Below are positions 12,136 to 24,126 of a stretch of DNA of 64,000 nt, piece after piece. The translations under genes and the position numbers were made by a program. Numbering within the stretch: the first letter of the stretch is position 1; every line of letters starts with the position of its first letter. The DNA is from Dermatemys mawii (lineage: Eukaryota; Chordata; Testudines; Dermatemydidae): positions 3,633,996 through 3,697,995 of the forward strand of contig ML677385.1 in NCBI GenBank assembly GCA_007922305.1, given 5' to 3'. The notes under the pieces were generated by a model. It was not told the DNA's origin, made no database searches, and was given only the letters and a program-made list of their open reading frames with translations.

Positions 12136-13538
12136 TTGATTGGAGTAGTTTTCTTGCATTGCTTACTTGTCAGTTAGTTATCCTACGTGCATTAGGGAAT
12201 CGATAATCGCCCTGCTGTGCAACGTGGGTGCCGAGGGTGGCTGCGTGTGCACATTCTGACAGGGGGACGACGGGCGGTTTTAGTGAGCTGTGTGGAAAAC
12301 GCAGTTCCCTTAGAGGTGAAATTTTGGCTAGTAACTTCAAGGGAGGCAGACCTAGGTACAGTCAAGGATTTGGCTGGCTTTTTGTATTATGCTCTGCACG
12401 ACCCAATAAAGCACCACCAGTCTTTTTAGTTTTAGAGAAATTTGCTGGCAAGTCATGATGAATTGCTGTTTGGGATAAATAGGTTTCTCTTCAAGTTAGT
12501 GATTTTTTTAAAGCTATCTTAATCATATGCAACACTATGTTAATTATGAAAAGCTTGTATGATTTCAGATTTCAAATATGAGAACAACCGTTGTCATGTA
12601 TGTGCTTGCTGTGGCATGAGGAAATGATTTCGTTTCAGATAGCTAATGACTTGATTGTATTTTTCCAGATAGAGAAGAGTGGTTCTACAATTACTTGTAG
12701 ACAGGATATCAAAAATTAATAAGTGGAGCCAGGAGAGAGTGTGCACATGCAAAAAACCATAATATTTCAATAAGTATTATTTTCCCTTGAAACTCGTTCA
12801 GTTGCTGAATGAAACAAATATGGTAAATACAAATAAGCTTTTGCTTATACAAGTAAAATACTCCTCCCCAACCCACCAAATATGATGACTGTGGGGTCTT
12901 TGAATACCCAGCCTGCATTTTTGTTTGGCCAGTGTGTAAATGTGGAATATTGGAGTAAAAGTTATTTTCTAATTTATTACATTACATTTACAATTGACTT
13001 TTTATGTGATAAGAAAATTGCAGAGCTTAATATAATTTCTTTTCAATAAGACATTGAATTATTTCACTTTGTCAGCATTAATTTTTTGTACATATTACAA
13101 ATTATATGGGGTAACCAAGTTATCCATGAAAAGTACATTTTTGTAAAATGGTGATATTTAAGTGGAAGTTGGGATAGTTTTCTATTAAATATAAGACTAA
13201 GTATGGATATTGCTCTTTGCCTCAAAAAGATACAGTATTGCCTTTCAGGGTTATAAAGTATTCATTAAACAACACAGAAGTAGACGGTGGGATGCAAGGG
13301 TGGGGTTTTTTAGTTGTTTTTTAGTCTTTAAATACTCCTTTGAATTAAATTATGTTGGAATCATGTATTTCCTACCAAAGAAGTTTACACATAACACAGT
13401 ATAAGTATTTTAACTGTCCCCATACAGATGAGAACATTTTACTAGTATGGTTGTGTAGTAAAATAAACAAGATTAAATATTTTGTGATGGTGGGCTTTAC
13501 AGGATAATATGTGACTAATTTCTCCTATATGACTACAG
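12136..13538 (+). other. Probable intron 1, no other feature
   Basis: Lies between the CpG island and the first coding exon candidate. The first 300 bases are still moderately G+C-rich and could hold an alternative first exon. The rest is AT-rich, without recognised repeats. Confidence 0.5.
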
Positions 13539-13644
13539 GTGGCAGTGTAGAAGCCAAGAAAAAAACGGACAGAAGTTACTTTTCTCTATAAGAAAATGAA
13601 GAGAGTGTACACATGACTAAGCACAGGAGCCTGAAAAACCACAG
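13539..13644 (+). other. Candidate exon with 5' UTR end and start codon
   Basis: It is preceded by a pyrimidine-containing tract and acceptor (TTTCTCCTATATGACTACAG) and followed by an excellent donor (CACAG|GTATGT). The 106-bp exon has a short upstream frame (ATG near 13596, six codons, then TGA overlapping the main start) before the ATG at 13613. Its coding end phase (two bases left over) fits the exon at 27787 exactly. Confidence 0.65.
13613..13644 (+). CDS. Unrecognised host protein, first coding segment
   Basis: Ten codons plus two bases from the ATG at 13613, reading MTKHRSLKNH and then the split codon for Arg. The segment is very basic (K, H, R, K, H, R). The start is the first ATG that stays open to the donor at 13645; an earlier ATG gives only a six-codon upstream frame overlapping it. 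Joined to 27787-27922 it gives an uninterrupted 56-residue N-terminus. I do not recognise the family. No signal peptide or membrane segment is visible in these residues, which suggests a cytosolic or nuclear protein, but that is inference from a short piece. A spurious exon pair remains possible. Confidence 0.5.
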
Positions 13645-14633
13645 GTATGTGAAGTGATTAATCTAACTGCCTGTGATACTCTGAATATTTACTGTATCCT
13701 GATATTACTGATTCATTAGATATTTTTGGACCAGATTTCATTTGAGTTATCTGATGCATTCAAATCAAGATCCTAATCCATATGGCAAATAAATCATGCA
13801 ATAACTAAAGTAGAAAAAATGATCTTAAGGGGTTGTGAGGGAAAGGGGGTATTTGAACATCCTTCCCCAGTTTATTCTAGCTACAAAGAATTTGATCACA
13901 GTCGTACTTTAAATAACTTGATTTCTTAAATAAATACATGGCCTCACATTGGTCATACTGTCATCTTTCCTAAACCAAATATGACTTATTTTAACTAAAA
14001 TAGACAAATTTCAGTAGTTATGAGAATTTTCAATTTCTAGGTGTTCTAGGAGTCTTATTAGTACTTTTTAAGTTTGTGCACTCAAAAGCTTTGTGCGGGT
14101 AGAGGAACTTCAAAGATATATTTTCACAAATTGTCCAGAAGTGGTGTTAATCTTTTAGTTAAACATAATATTTTAACCCTTAAATATATATATATTGTGT
14201 GTGTATATATGTATTAATATGCACAGATGTCAGTGCAATGAAAAAAAATCAGTGACATGAGTTCAAATACATGTAGTTCTCAGTAATAAAATAAGATTAT
14301 ACTATAAAGTTACTAATAAAATAGCAAGTCAACAAATATCTAAAAATAAGCTGTTCTAGTAGAGGTGATTCACGGAGTCTTTTTGTGTACTATAAAAAGG
14401 GGGGAAATTAGAGTAATTAGCAATGAATTCTAGTTAATTAATAAAAATGGAATAAGGCATATATCCTTTCCACAAAACTATCTCTGAGTCTTCAATACCT
14501 ATAAACTATTCCCTGGGACCAGATTTCTGAATATTTTGAGGCCCTGGCTGAAAGAAGGTACAGACCCATGGATTGAACTTGTGTTATTTAATGTCATTGG
14601 TAAGGTAAGGTGTGAATTTATATTACTCTAGTT
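13645..14633 (+). other. Probable intron 2, start; AT-rich
   Basis: Contains a TA/GT simple repeat at 14184-14211 and otherwise no recognised element. The last 45 bases before the hAT element may belong to the older MITE that continues at 14876. Confidence 0.5.
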
Positions 14634-14867
14634 TGGCGGTTCTCAAACTTGTTGGGTTGATGGCCCCTTTTCTCCTCCCTGCGGGCCACCACGACCCACG
14701 TGTGTCCACCGAAAAGCTACTGAAACTGGAAACATTCACTTCGGCAGCTTTTTGGAGGACTCTCTGAAGCGCACCACATGTCCGCCGAAATGCCGCCGAA
14801 AGCGGAAGCGTTCTATTCGGCGGCACTTCAGCGGCGCAGGGAGCTCGCAACGCCCAGAGAACTGCTG
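14634..14867. mobile_element. hAT-like MITE, 234 bp, two 76-bp units
   Basis: The ends are TGGCGGTTCTCAAAC and, inverted, CAGCAGTTCTC. CTCTAGTT is duplicated exactly on both sides (14626-14633 and 14868-14875). The body is CG-rich and contains two diverged tandem units 76 bp apart, each beginning TGTCC[AG]CCGAAA. Non-autonomous; the CAGNGGTTCTCAAAC end class and 8-bp duplication support hAT. Confidence 0.85.
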
Positions 14868-14875
14868 CTCTAGTT

Positions 14876-15072
14876 ATACCAATATAACTCCCATGTGCAC
14901 ACCCTTATTCTCATCTAAGAGGGCCTTCTTTTTGTTTAGCTTATGTTGCTTTGAAACGAAGCTGAAAAAAGCGTCTTATTCCAGAATAAGAGGTCCACAT
15001 GGAAACATTAAAGTAATTTAACTGTACTAGTCTAATTGTACCAGGATAACTTCCCATGTAGAGAAGCCTTTC
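14876..15072. mobile_element. TIR MITE remnant, same family as 188-345
   Basis: Contains ACCAATATAACTCCCATGTG, then TTATTCCAGAATAAGAGGTC and a right end CCATGTAGAGAAGCC. It shares words with 188-345. The hAT element at 14634 appears to have inserted in or at the left edge of it, so this copy is the older one. Confidence 0.5.
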
Positions 15073-15480
15073 AATTGTCCTTACCTCAAAAAGCTTACGA
15101 TCTTTTTCTTGGTGGAGTGCCTACTACCATCAGATCCTGTTTCAGAAGTGGGGTTTCTTGGTGCTGTCACAATACAGGTAATTTAATAATATCCTACACC
15201 TGTGATAGTTCTGTAGAACACATGGTTCTAACACAGTTACTAAAAATTAACCGACATAAAAATATATAGACAAACAAATCTAGAACGTGAGAAGAGTTAT
15301 GCTGCAAAGACCAGTTCTCTCAATTATTTTCATGGGACAGCCAGGCTAACCCTGGCCACCTTTTGAGTCAGCAGTTAGCCAATAACCTCCTCCCCAAAGG
15401 GAGCATTTAATCTGTAGCTTATAGAGAAAGGGAAATTAGCTAAATAAGGTGAAAATCAACACAACAATAAGTACAGTGGT
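15073..15480. other. Intronic stretch, no recognised feature
   Basis: AT-rich, with no supported exon or repeat. Confidence 0.5.
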
Positions 15481-15604
15481 CCTGATTTAACAAAGCAGGT
15501 AAGAACATGAGTGCTTTAAGTACTTAATTCAAAGCAAATGGGACTACTTGCAGGCTTCATGTTAAGCACATGTTTAAATGCTTTGCTGAAAACATTAATT
15601 CAAT
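15481..15604. mobile_element. Palindromic MITE remnant
   Basis: The left end CCTGATTTAACAAAGCAGGT and right end TTTAAATGCTTTGCTGAA are inverted versions of each other, with AAATGGGACTACTTGCAGG between them. This is a well-known sauropsid small palindromic element type (ends CCTGATTCAGCAAAGCAC). Degraded relatives appear near 23690-23790, 35890-35970 and 39646-39705. Confidence 0.5.
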
Positions 15605-18160
15605 CTAGTACCAACATGTGTAGATTGAGAAAATGGAAATATATACTTATATTTGTGTCAGGAATGTAAACATTTAGTAGGTTCTATCATAGTAAGTAAT
15701 CACAAACATTAAGCATAATTTATAATGCAAAAAGAGCAGTAACTAAGCAGAGTGCCGTAGTTAAGGATTCATATTACAGAGTTTTTGCTATGCTACGTGC
15801 ACCTCGTACTGTATGCTATGAAGTATTATCAATAATTAATCTAAACTATAATTGTAAAATTCTCAAAGTATATTTTATGGTATACAGCCATTGTTTTTTG
15901 TGTATGAGAATTCAGCAAATTGTAATGAGTCAGTCTGCCGCTAGTGCAGCTTGAGGAGGATCATCTGTATTTGCAATGCATTGCACTATCTAAACTGAAT
16001 TTGATAATGGCAAGTAGTGCAAGCTGATATGAAATGAAAATGAATAAAGCCTTCACTATGAATCAGTTAATCGGTATATGACATCCTTCCCTTTGCTGTA
16101 CACCTCTCACTACAAGATAAAGTAATTCTTGTTGTTTATCATTCTCTATAAATACTGCAAGAGAAATAGATGAAAACTTCAACAGGTTTTTTGTTGTTTC
16201 ATGTTGTATACAATATAACTAATAAAGAATCACTTAGTTCTGACATTTGAAAGCTACAGTTGTAGAGTTACACTTAATTTAACTTAGATTTATGATTGAT
16301 ATGGTATAAATCAGAATGTCTTGGTAATAATAAAATATATAGAAATGTTTGCTTTAATGGGAGTTACCCTTATAAATCCATCATGTGTCAATGGCACAAT
16401 AAATCTCATATCTTAGTAGCAGGGAGAACATCTCCTGATAGTGTATTTTTTAATTGAAAATTCATTGCTGTCCATGCATTCTTCTTGTCATAAGTGGCTG
16501 CACAATGAATCATTTGATGGCTATCATAAAGATAGTTAAAGTCAGTATTACAGCTGCTATGGAATCATGCTAGTATGAAATAAATGTAGTAATCTGTTAT
16601 GGTACTGTGGTTTTGTACAATAACATCCTATATCTCTGTGTTGCTAGAACTTTTATGGGATTGCATTGCAAATGTTACGCGGGGATTGGGAGAAAAGATC
16701 AGCTTTGTGGGTCGTTGTTAATGAGCAGTGCAGTTGAGCCAGTATAATTGCTGACATTCAGGAAGCCTAGCTGAATAGGGGAGAAAAGACTGCAGACAGG
16801 CATTTTGGAGAGAGTATGGTGCTTAGCCTTAGACCATAAGTTTCAACCAGTGAAGGGCCACTACTTCAGTTAAGAAGCATAAACTTAAATATAGACTAGT
16901 TATCAAGGATCAAAGGCAGTTTTATGTGAGACATAAAGAATGTCCCTGTTTCTACAAGATGGAGGGCTTGAGCTGAAGTCTCTGGCAAGTGAAAATTCCA
17001 GATGGAATAGACAAAGAGTAAAAAAATGGAAGAATATAGGACAGAATTGAAGAATGTGTTTGGAGATATACAACTAGACACCCTAGTCAAGGTAATACTG
17101 GGACAGCTGAAGCCACACGCAGAAGAAGAGAAAATAATATGTATCTCCATCTCAATTCTGTGCATAGTTCGTGGATGCTAGTTTAATGGGATAGCTATTC
17201 CATATGAAGGGCCCACCTGTTGTGGGTGGTGATCATTCCAGTGCCCAACTCGTAGTACACTTTCCTGAAATAGACACATGGCCTTCAGCCATGACACAGC
17301 ACTGAAAAGCATCCTTACTTAATGAACGTACGTAAAGCTACAGCAAGTTAAAGTGCACCAACTAAAATTTTGACCTAAAGACATCCTGGGAGATAATGAA
17401 ATGATCAGTGAAGAAAAGGAAAGCATTGAAAGGGACAAGAGGCAAGAGATCCTGATCGGTGACTTCTTGGTGACAGCCTGACAGAGCCATGCCCTCAAAA
17501 CAGAGGAGAATCTGCTCTTTTCCTTGTGTATGTTCAGGCTTACAGTCTAGTTGACAAACAGAGCAAATGTTGTCCTGAAGAAGTCTGAGAAATTTCCTTT
17601 TATTGTAGCTGCTTATTTACTAGAACTGATCACAATTTTTCAAACAAAAAGATTTTTGTCAAAAAATGTCGTTTTCTAAAAACAGATTTTTTTGCAATAT
17701 TGTGCATGTCAATAAATTGTTAATGAAAATACAATATTTTTTGCTTTTGTTTATAATTTTTCTTTTTCCTTTACCACTGTCTCTCCTTTCTTGCATTCTC
17801 CCCCTGCCTCCCAAATCATATTTGAAAATTGAGATTTTATTTTGAAAATGACTGGGGGCGGGGGGGGGGTGTGAGGAATAAAGGAAGAGAACCTGAAAAA
17901 TGGGAAAAGAGAGGGAATCAATGGTTTACTGATGAAATATTTCAAAAACACCAAAAGCTAGTCCATTTTGAATCCTGTTAAATGGGAACAGCTTCAAAAT
18001 TTTCACAGAATTCTTTTTCTGCTTTTGACAATCTCAATTTACTTTTCCAGAAAAAAAAAATTACACTATTCCATTGAGATTGGTGTCTTTCAGGATGTCC
18101 TAGCCTTCTTCCATGCATGTCAACATTTTCAAACTTAGTTAGGCACCCAAATCCATACTT
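15605..18160. other. Intronic stretch, no recognised feature
   Basis: AT-rich, with no splice-supported exon. A G-rich run lies at 17854-17869. Open frames on either strand lack motifs. Confidence 0.55.
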
Positions 18161-18312
18161 TTAGGGTATGTCTACAGTGCAATGCAAGCCCAGGATTAGT
18201 GGGACTTGAGTTAGGGTCCTGGGTTAGCGCAATTGCAGCGTAGGCACAAGGGAGGTTAGGCTTGAGGCCAGCTTCACGCATGGGCTTACGTTGCAATGCA
18301 GATTTACCGTAA
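18161..18312. mobile_element. TIR MITE, about 150 bp
   Basis: The left end AGGGTATGTCTACAGTGCAA and the inverted right end (TTGCAATGCAGATTTACCG on the + strand) form imperfect 30-bp terminal inverted repeats. TA or TTA/TAA flanks both sides. The end type is shared by Harbinger- or Tc1-like small elements, and I cannot decide which from one copy. Confidence 0.7.
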
Positions 18313-18559
18313 GGCACCTGAAAAAGTGACTTGATGTTTCACAGGTGTTGAGCCCATCTGCAGATTTCATTCTACAGTCTCTCAATGTAAACTGTTAGGC
18401 CAGTAAATGGCCAGTATATCTTGAAGTGAACTGTTCAAAGGTTTGATAGCGAAAACAAAACATCTACTGGAAAAGCAACAGAAATACTGTGATATGATAA
18501 TGAAATAAAAACAAATATGTATTTTGACAGATGCATTGCATCATGGACTGGAGAGGTGG

Positions 18560-18880
18560 TAGTTTCTGCAGGGCGCTGGGGACATCAAACCTAGAATATT
18601 GCATATAATTCTAGGTACTTCATGCACAAAATTGATTATTGAAAGGAATGCTGAGAAAAACAGTGACAATTACTAAAACAGAAAGCTATTTTATTCTGAA
18701 TAAATCAGTCTAAGTATGTTCTGGCTAACTGATGTTTGTGTTGGTAGATATGAAAATCATGTAAAAGTATTTGAAGGTATACATTTTAAGGAGGGAGAAG
18801 AATTGTTCATAGTGGTTCAAGCAACTAATGAATGAAGTTATGGAAAGGAAAATGCAATCTAGTTAGGAGGGGAAATGTCC
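18560..18880 (+). mobile_element. Possible old CR1-like fragment
   Basis: CTAGAATATTGCATATAATT, then TTGAAAGGAATGCTGAGAAA and AACTAATGAATG resemble a strongly decayed + strand CR1/L3-type 3' region. Similarity is patchy. Confidence 0.35.
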
Positions 18881-19683
18881 AACTAAAGTTTTTTTTAAAG
18901 GGCTTGAGCTGAAGTCTAAATTAGCTCTAGATTATAGAGTTGTCTGACAATGAAAGCACCATTGTTGGTCACTTAGCTAACTAGACCAAACAGTATAGAA
19001 TATTCGAGAGGGAATGAAGCAGACTTTACTAAATGTCTTAAGTTGTTTCTTCAGCTTCTTTTTATACTAAGATCAAAAGGCAATATTAGGTAAGTGAATT
19101 TTCATAAAGGAGAACTGAATACTTAAATTCAGTCAGTCCCACTGAGCCATTAGAGAACAAATGTTTTGAGAATTATAGTACCTACACCTCAAAACTTTCC
19201 ATAAGGAAGGTAAGACCTTAATTGTAACTTGTGCTAATGAGAATTTTTGTATTATTGCTTCACAAATTATCCTTTTAATGGTGAGAGAAGCTCTTTTTAC
19301 AGTATAGAGGGATTATGTAGAATTGTCTGAATAGGAATCACCAATGTGGATTGTCTTTTGTTTGAAAAAAACTAATCCTGTAACTCACTGTACACCCAAA
19401 CTATCCCTTGCTTCAGTGGAAGAGCACGGTGCATAAGGAATGGGGGCTCAGGCCCCAAACAACTAGCCTGATTTAGAGCCAGATGATGGTTCTGTGATGA
19501 TTCTCGGTAACCCAGGATTGTGAATCACCTTGTTACTCCTCTGCCTCCATCAAGAGGGTGCTTAACTGTCAGCTCCCTGAAACCATGAGTTTGTTAGCCA
19601 CTTAAACAATTTCCTGTGAGCTAAGCCACCCCTTCCTTTGCCTTGCAGATTGACAGTAGGCATACACTAGTCCCTGAGCCCTT
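18881..19683. other. Intronic stretch, no recognised feature
   Basis: AT-rich sequence without a supported feature. The last 250 bases are more G+C-balanced and precede the CR1 copy. Confidence 0.5.
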
Positions 19684-20222
19684 AGAATCATAGACTATCA
19701 GGGTTGGAAGGGAGCTCAGGAGTTCGTCTAGTACAACCCTCTGCTCAAAGCAGGACAAATTCCCAACTAAATCATCCTAGACAGGGCTTTGTCAAGCCTG
19801 ACCTTAAAAACCGCTAAGGATGGAGATTCTACCACCTCCCTAGGTAACCCATTCCAGCGCTTCACCACCATCGTAGTGAAAAACTTTCCTAATATCCAAC
19901 CTAAACCTCCCTCGCTGCAACTTGAGACCATTACTCTTTCTTCTGTCATCTGGTAACACTGAGAACAGTCTAGATCCATCCTCTTTGGAACCCCCTTTCA
20001 GGTAGTTGAAAGCAGCTATCAAATCTCCCTTCGTTCTTCTCTTCTGCAGACTAAATAATCCCAGTTCCCTCAGCCTCTCCTCATAAATCATATGCTCCAG
20101 CCCCCTAATCATTTTTGTTACCCCCGCTGGACTCTTTCCAATTGTTTCACATCCTTCCTGTAGTATGGGGCCCAAAACTGGACCCAGTACTCCAGATGAG
20201 GCCTCACCAGTGTTCCTCAAGT
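19684..20222 (-). mobile_element. CR1 LINE 3' end, minus strand
   Basis: It begins AGAATCATAGACTATCAGGG (the CR1 3' tail in reverse complement) and runs through sequence that, on the minus strand, encodes pieces of the ORF2 C-terminus. These include [20 protein letters not shown] (19840-20220 frame) and [17 protein letters not shown] (19767-19979 frame). It is a 5'-truncated copy of about 540 bp. Frames are broken, with an early stop and shifts, so it is not functional. Confidence 0.92.
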
Positions 20223-21015
20223 GTCCAGCCCCTTATCCACTAAAATACTTGCAGAAATACCAGGTCTGCTATTTTCCCCAAGGGAACAGTGTGCACACCA
20301 GCTTAAATGATTCATCTCAATATAAGCAACTTGTGTAGTACCACAGCATGGAGATTTATTTGTAGTGTAAACAAGTTTATTATCAAAGGTTCAAGAGATA
20401 CAGAGAAAGGATAATGAAAACAAAAGGGTTACGTATAAAATAAAATCATAAAATGATGTCTAAATACTAAACTTAACAGCGTAACCTTGTCTATAAAGAA
20501 ATTTACTTCACCCAAATGTTCTTTGCAGCATTTCAGCCAAGGTTGGTTGTGATAGCAATGCCTGATTACTTTCTGGGGCAGGATAAAGGGGTGTCTTCTT
20601 TACCTTCGCCTTGTATTTCCCAAATTTCATTGTTTGTAGCCAGAATCAGGATAACCCCTGCAATATTCTCTGATGTGTGCCCCCCTGTTGATTTCATATC
20701 CCCCGCCCCAATGACTTTGTATGTAAATGGGGTGTCCCTTGTGTTAGCTTACAATACTTAATGTACATGTCTACACAGAGACAGATGAATACACATCTTT
20801 GGCAGAAAATCTGTTTATCAGCTCTATCTTGACATAGACCTTGGGAACGTATTTTTGGTACACATACATAACTCCTTGTATAGTGTCTGTACATTCATTT
20901 CACGATGACGTAATGACCTGCATGATCCTGGCTTTCATTTAAGACCTCACATGATATTCTTTGGTGAAACAGAATGTACATAGCAGATCAGGATTTTCAT
21001 GTAACCCCTGTGCCA
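20223..21015. other. Intronic stretch, no recognised feature
   Basis: No exon or repeat family recognised. Confidence 0.5.
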
Positions 21016-21023
21016 GTTGACAT

Positions 21024-21146
21024 TAGGGTGACCAAATGTCCCGATTTGATAGGGACAGTCCCAGTTGTTGGGTCTTTTTCATGTAGAGGCTCCTGTTACC
21101 TCCCATCCCCGTCCCGATTTTTCATATTTGCTGTCTGGTCACCCTA
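21024..21146. mobile_element. hAT-like MITE, 123 bp, second copy
   Basis: The terminal inverted repeats TAGGGTGACCA and TGGTCACCCTA are perfect over 11 bases. The flanks GTTGACAT (21016-21023) and GTTGGCAT (21147-21154) are an 8-bp target duplication with one mismatch. Same family and length as 2971-3093. Confidence 0.88.
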
Positions 21147-21154
21147 GTTGGCAT

Positions 21155-22744
21155 TGAAGAGTTCTTAGGGTCACAAGTCTCCTCTGAGTGCTTTGAGAGG
21201 GTTGCCATTGATTTTAATGGTGCCAGGATTTATGCTTAACAGACGAGTCCATTTAAAAAGAAGCAAAGATTTAAAATGAAATATTGTACTAAATAAAAGC
21301 ACAGGAAAAGAATATTCACAGAATTTCTCGTCAGATAAACAACTTATTTATTAAGAAGTTAGTTTCACGCTTATTTAAAACCTCTCAGCATCATTGAGCC
21401 CACATGCACTAGCCAATTGTATCTCCATTATGCAGAATTTCTCCTGATATTGTGCCAATTAAGTAACAGACATTGGTGTTCACTGTCATTAGATGAAATC
21501 AGCTCCTTGGGAGATGTACCTATTAAGAAGACTTCCTAATTAAAAATGTCTTGATTACATGGAATGGACTGTACTATATTAAGCTTCTAAGCTTCTGTGT
21601 GCTCACTAAATCTTTCTTAAGATCCATAGGCTGTGTTTCATTTTTTTTTAGATATACTAAAATGTTCTTATTAGTTAAATAGCTTGTTTTATCATCATTG
21701 TTTTTTTGTCTCTGAACTGTGTTTATCCACTATAACCCTATATAAGAAGGTTGCTTAATACAAAAAAATCTCCATTTTGAAATCTGAGTGAAATTCTATT
21801 GCTATCCATTACTCAAAACTTGTTATATTGAGTTGTCTTTATTTGAACATGTAATTGTAATAAACTTCTCTAATCATAATTTAAAGTGGTACCCAGAGCT
21901 CAAAAATCTTAGTACCTGCTAAGCCAAGGGTGAAGAATACTTGTGATGCTGCACACACCTATGCCATGCCCTGTTCCTGCCACCCTCAAGTGTCTCCCAT
22001 GTGCAATTCAATGTGCACTGATTTTTTTCACTTATTTACATCCTCCTCTTTATTCTGTTTTTCTGTTCCTATGTTTTTTTTCTACCTTTTGCATCTGTAT
22101 TTTCTACCTCTCATCTCCCACTTCTCCCACATTCATACTGTTTGATGCCTTGTTTCTCTTTTCCAACTTATCCCATAAACCCATTTTTCTTTTTCCTCCT
22201 CCACTCCTCAGATCCTGAACACACACAGGCTTTGGAAATCTTACCAGTACAATACACCTAACATCCTTCCCTTCCACTCCCTCTGCACAATTTCTGATGA
22301 GAATTACTATTTAACAAATTATAGAACCAGGCAAATCATCTGTTTAATCACCTACCAGCTCTGGTCTTCCTCTGAAGTTTCAGGAAGGTTTTATCTTGTT
22401 TATTCACCTGGATTATGAAAGTGTTAAGATGCAAACCCCTGTTAACCAGGTGTGCAACACTTCTGAGCAGGACAGTCTCCGTTCACTAAGGCTGTAGTGC
22501 AACAGCCTTTGCTACTAGGAAGCCACAACAGTTAATCTTGATTTGGGATCAGCTGAAAATGTATCTTACTTATTCTGTACCAAGTACCTTGAACAGTCTC
22601 AACTGCATGTGAGTTTGAGGTGCAGCTAAATCCAGGAACAAAAGCTTGTTTTAGCTAATATAGTTCCTCATCCAGTTCTAATTTGATTGACTTCTGGAAA
22701 GACCATCAGTTGTCCAAGCACCACAGTTTGAGTACTGCGCATCT
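21155..22744. other. Intronic stretch; polypyrimidine block
   Basis: No gene. 22023-22205 on the + strand is almost entirely C and T and creates two long overlapping open frames (21930-22218) that are composition artefacts. Confidence 0.55.
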
Positions 22745-22900
22745 AGCTGTTAAGACTTTGGCTCCATTTCCAGCTCTGCCACAAACTTCACATGGGACTG
22801 TGGGCAAGTCTCTTAACTTCTCTTGCCTCATTTACTGCCACTAAAAATGGGAGTTATTTACTCACTAAATAATGGTTATGATTTGCTTATGGGAAAAGGT
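22745..22900 (+). mobile_element. MIR/CORE-SINE-like fragment
   Basis: TTCCAGCTCTGCCACAAACT followed by TGTGGGCAAGTCTCTTAACT and CTTGCCTCATTTACTG, then AAAAATGGGAGTTATTTAC, is the order of words in MIR-type ancient SINEs. It is diverged, as expected for an ancient copy. Confidence 0.6.
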
Positions 22901-22916
22901 AAGAATAGAACTGTTT

Positions 22917-22979
22917 GCTCCTAATTTTGTGCACATTCTCTTAACTTTGTGCTCCTAACTTTGTGCACATTCTCCTAGG
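22917..22979. repeat. Tandem duplication, about 34 bp
   Basis: GCTCCTAATTTTGTGCACAT is followed 34 bases later by GCTCCTAACTTTGTGCACAT. It is a local direct repeat with few differences, immediately left of a hAT element. Confidence 0.8.
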
Positions 22980-22980
22980 C

Positions 22981-23092
22981 CAGTGCTTTTCGATCTTTCT
23001 TCATTTGCGGACCCCTAAAAAATTTTGAATTTAGGTGCAGATGCCTTTGGAAATCTTAGACATAGTCTCAGGCCCCCTGGTTGAAACCACTG
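22981..23092. mobile_element. hAT-like MITE, 112 bp
   Basis: The left end CAGTGCTTTTCGATC and right end GGTTGAAACCACTG are imperfect inverted repeats. The flanks TCCTAGGC (22973-22980) and TCCTAGAC (23093-23100) are an 8-bp target duplication with one mismatch. Confidence 0.82.
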
Positions 23093-23203
23093 TCCTAGAC
23101 CATGGAGGCATTGCAGAGGGAAAGGTATTGGAAAATTGTGATCTCATTTCTGGAAACTTTTGGAAAGTTGTCCAGGCTAGCACAGAGAAATTCAAAGGAC
23201 TAG

Positions 23204-23370
23204 ACCAGGGATCGGCAACGTTGGCACGCGGGACCACAGGGTAAGCACCCTTAGCGGGCCCCGCTGCTTTGTTTACCTGGCGTTTCGCCGACTGCGGCTC
23301 CCACTGGCCGTGGTTCACCGTCCTGGCCCAATGGGGGCTGCGGAAAGTGGCACGGTGCTTGCCAAATTGT
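23204..23370. mobile_element. hAT-like element, left part only
   Basis: Opens with ACCAGGGATCGGCAACGTTG and continues CG-rich (GGCACGCGGGACCACAGGG, CTCCCACTGGCCGTGG). This is the start of a turtle hAT-type repeat beginning CAGGGATCGGCAAC. No matching right end or duplication was found, so it is truncated or recombined. Confidence 0.6.
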
Positions 23371-23864
23371 AACTTTCAAACCTCAGCTGCACGATTGTAC
23401 TAAAAACACAAAACTAAACCACCTTCAAGAATTTTTTAAAATGGGGAAGATTGTGGGTCTTTTCCTTCCCTTAGTTCCTCATCTCAGTAAAATAATTGGG
23501 GTAAGGAGAGGGGGATGAACGGAAGGTTTGAGTGATCACCTTTGAATAGAGACCAAGTCTGGAAAATTTTAGCCCTAAAAGTCGCTGCTTCACAGTTAAG
23601 AACATCTGGAAAAAAAAATTGGTGCTGGTGCTTCCTAATAACAGTTTTGAGACTTTATGTAGCAGTCACTCCAGGAAGACTGATGTAAACCTTGATTCAG
23701 CGAAGTACTTTACCTTGAAGCCAGTGAGAACTTGAAATCAGTTGGACTACTAATGTGCTTAAATGCTTGTGCTGAATTGATCATAATACCTGATTGTTCG
23801 AAATAAAATCAAATTCAAAGTAGTTAGTTAATAGTTTGTTAGGAGGAGATATTGGTAGAGTCCC
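23371..23864. other. Intronic stretch; weak MITE relic
   Basis: 23690-23790 contains CTTGATTCAGCGAAGTACTT and AAATGCTTGTGCTGAATTGA, a decayed palindromic element of the 15481 type. Nothing else is recognised. Confidence 0.45.
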
Positions 23865-24120
23865 ACAGGAGTATCTTCTTGGTTCAGTTCTATTTATTAA
23901 TTAATTTACTGACTTGGAACACAGTGCAGAATGTATGCTAATCAACTTCTGAATGGTACAAAGCTGGAAAGGATTGCAAATACTTAGGAGTCTAGGATTA
24001 AGATCCAGCATGGTTGTGATGCCTTGGGAAATGGCATGATGTAAATAACATATGGTTCAGTAACGAAAAACAATGTGGTTCAGTTTGTACAAATATTGGA
24101 TGACAGAATGGAGATAGGTA
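23865..24120 (+). mobile_element. Old CR1/L3-like fragment, plus strand
   Basis: Words such as TCCCACAGGAGTATCTTCTT, ACAAAGCTGGAAAGGATTGC and GAGTCTAGGATTAAGATCCA follow the order of the reverse-transcriptase region in an older CR1-type family. It is heavily decayed and is abutted at about 24127 by a younger CR1. Confidence 0.6.
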
Positions 24121-24126
24121 AATAGT

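Noticed and set aside
11019..12159. Many long open frames on both strands in the CpG island
   Set aside because: G+C-rich sequence lacks stop codons by composition. The frames overlap in all registers, are low-complexity (P, G, R, A) and match no family.
21930..22218. Two overlapping hydrophobic open frames resembling membrane proteins
   Set aside because: They are the translation of a polypyrimidine tract, which automatically gives F, L, S and P.
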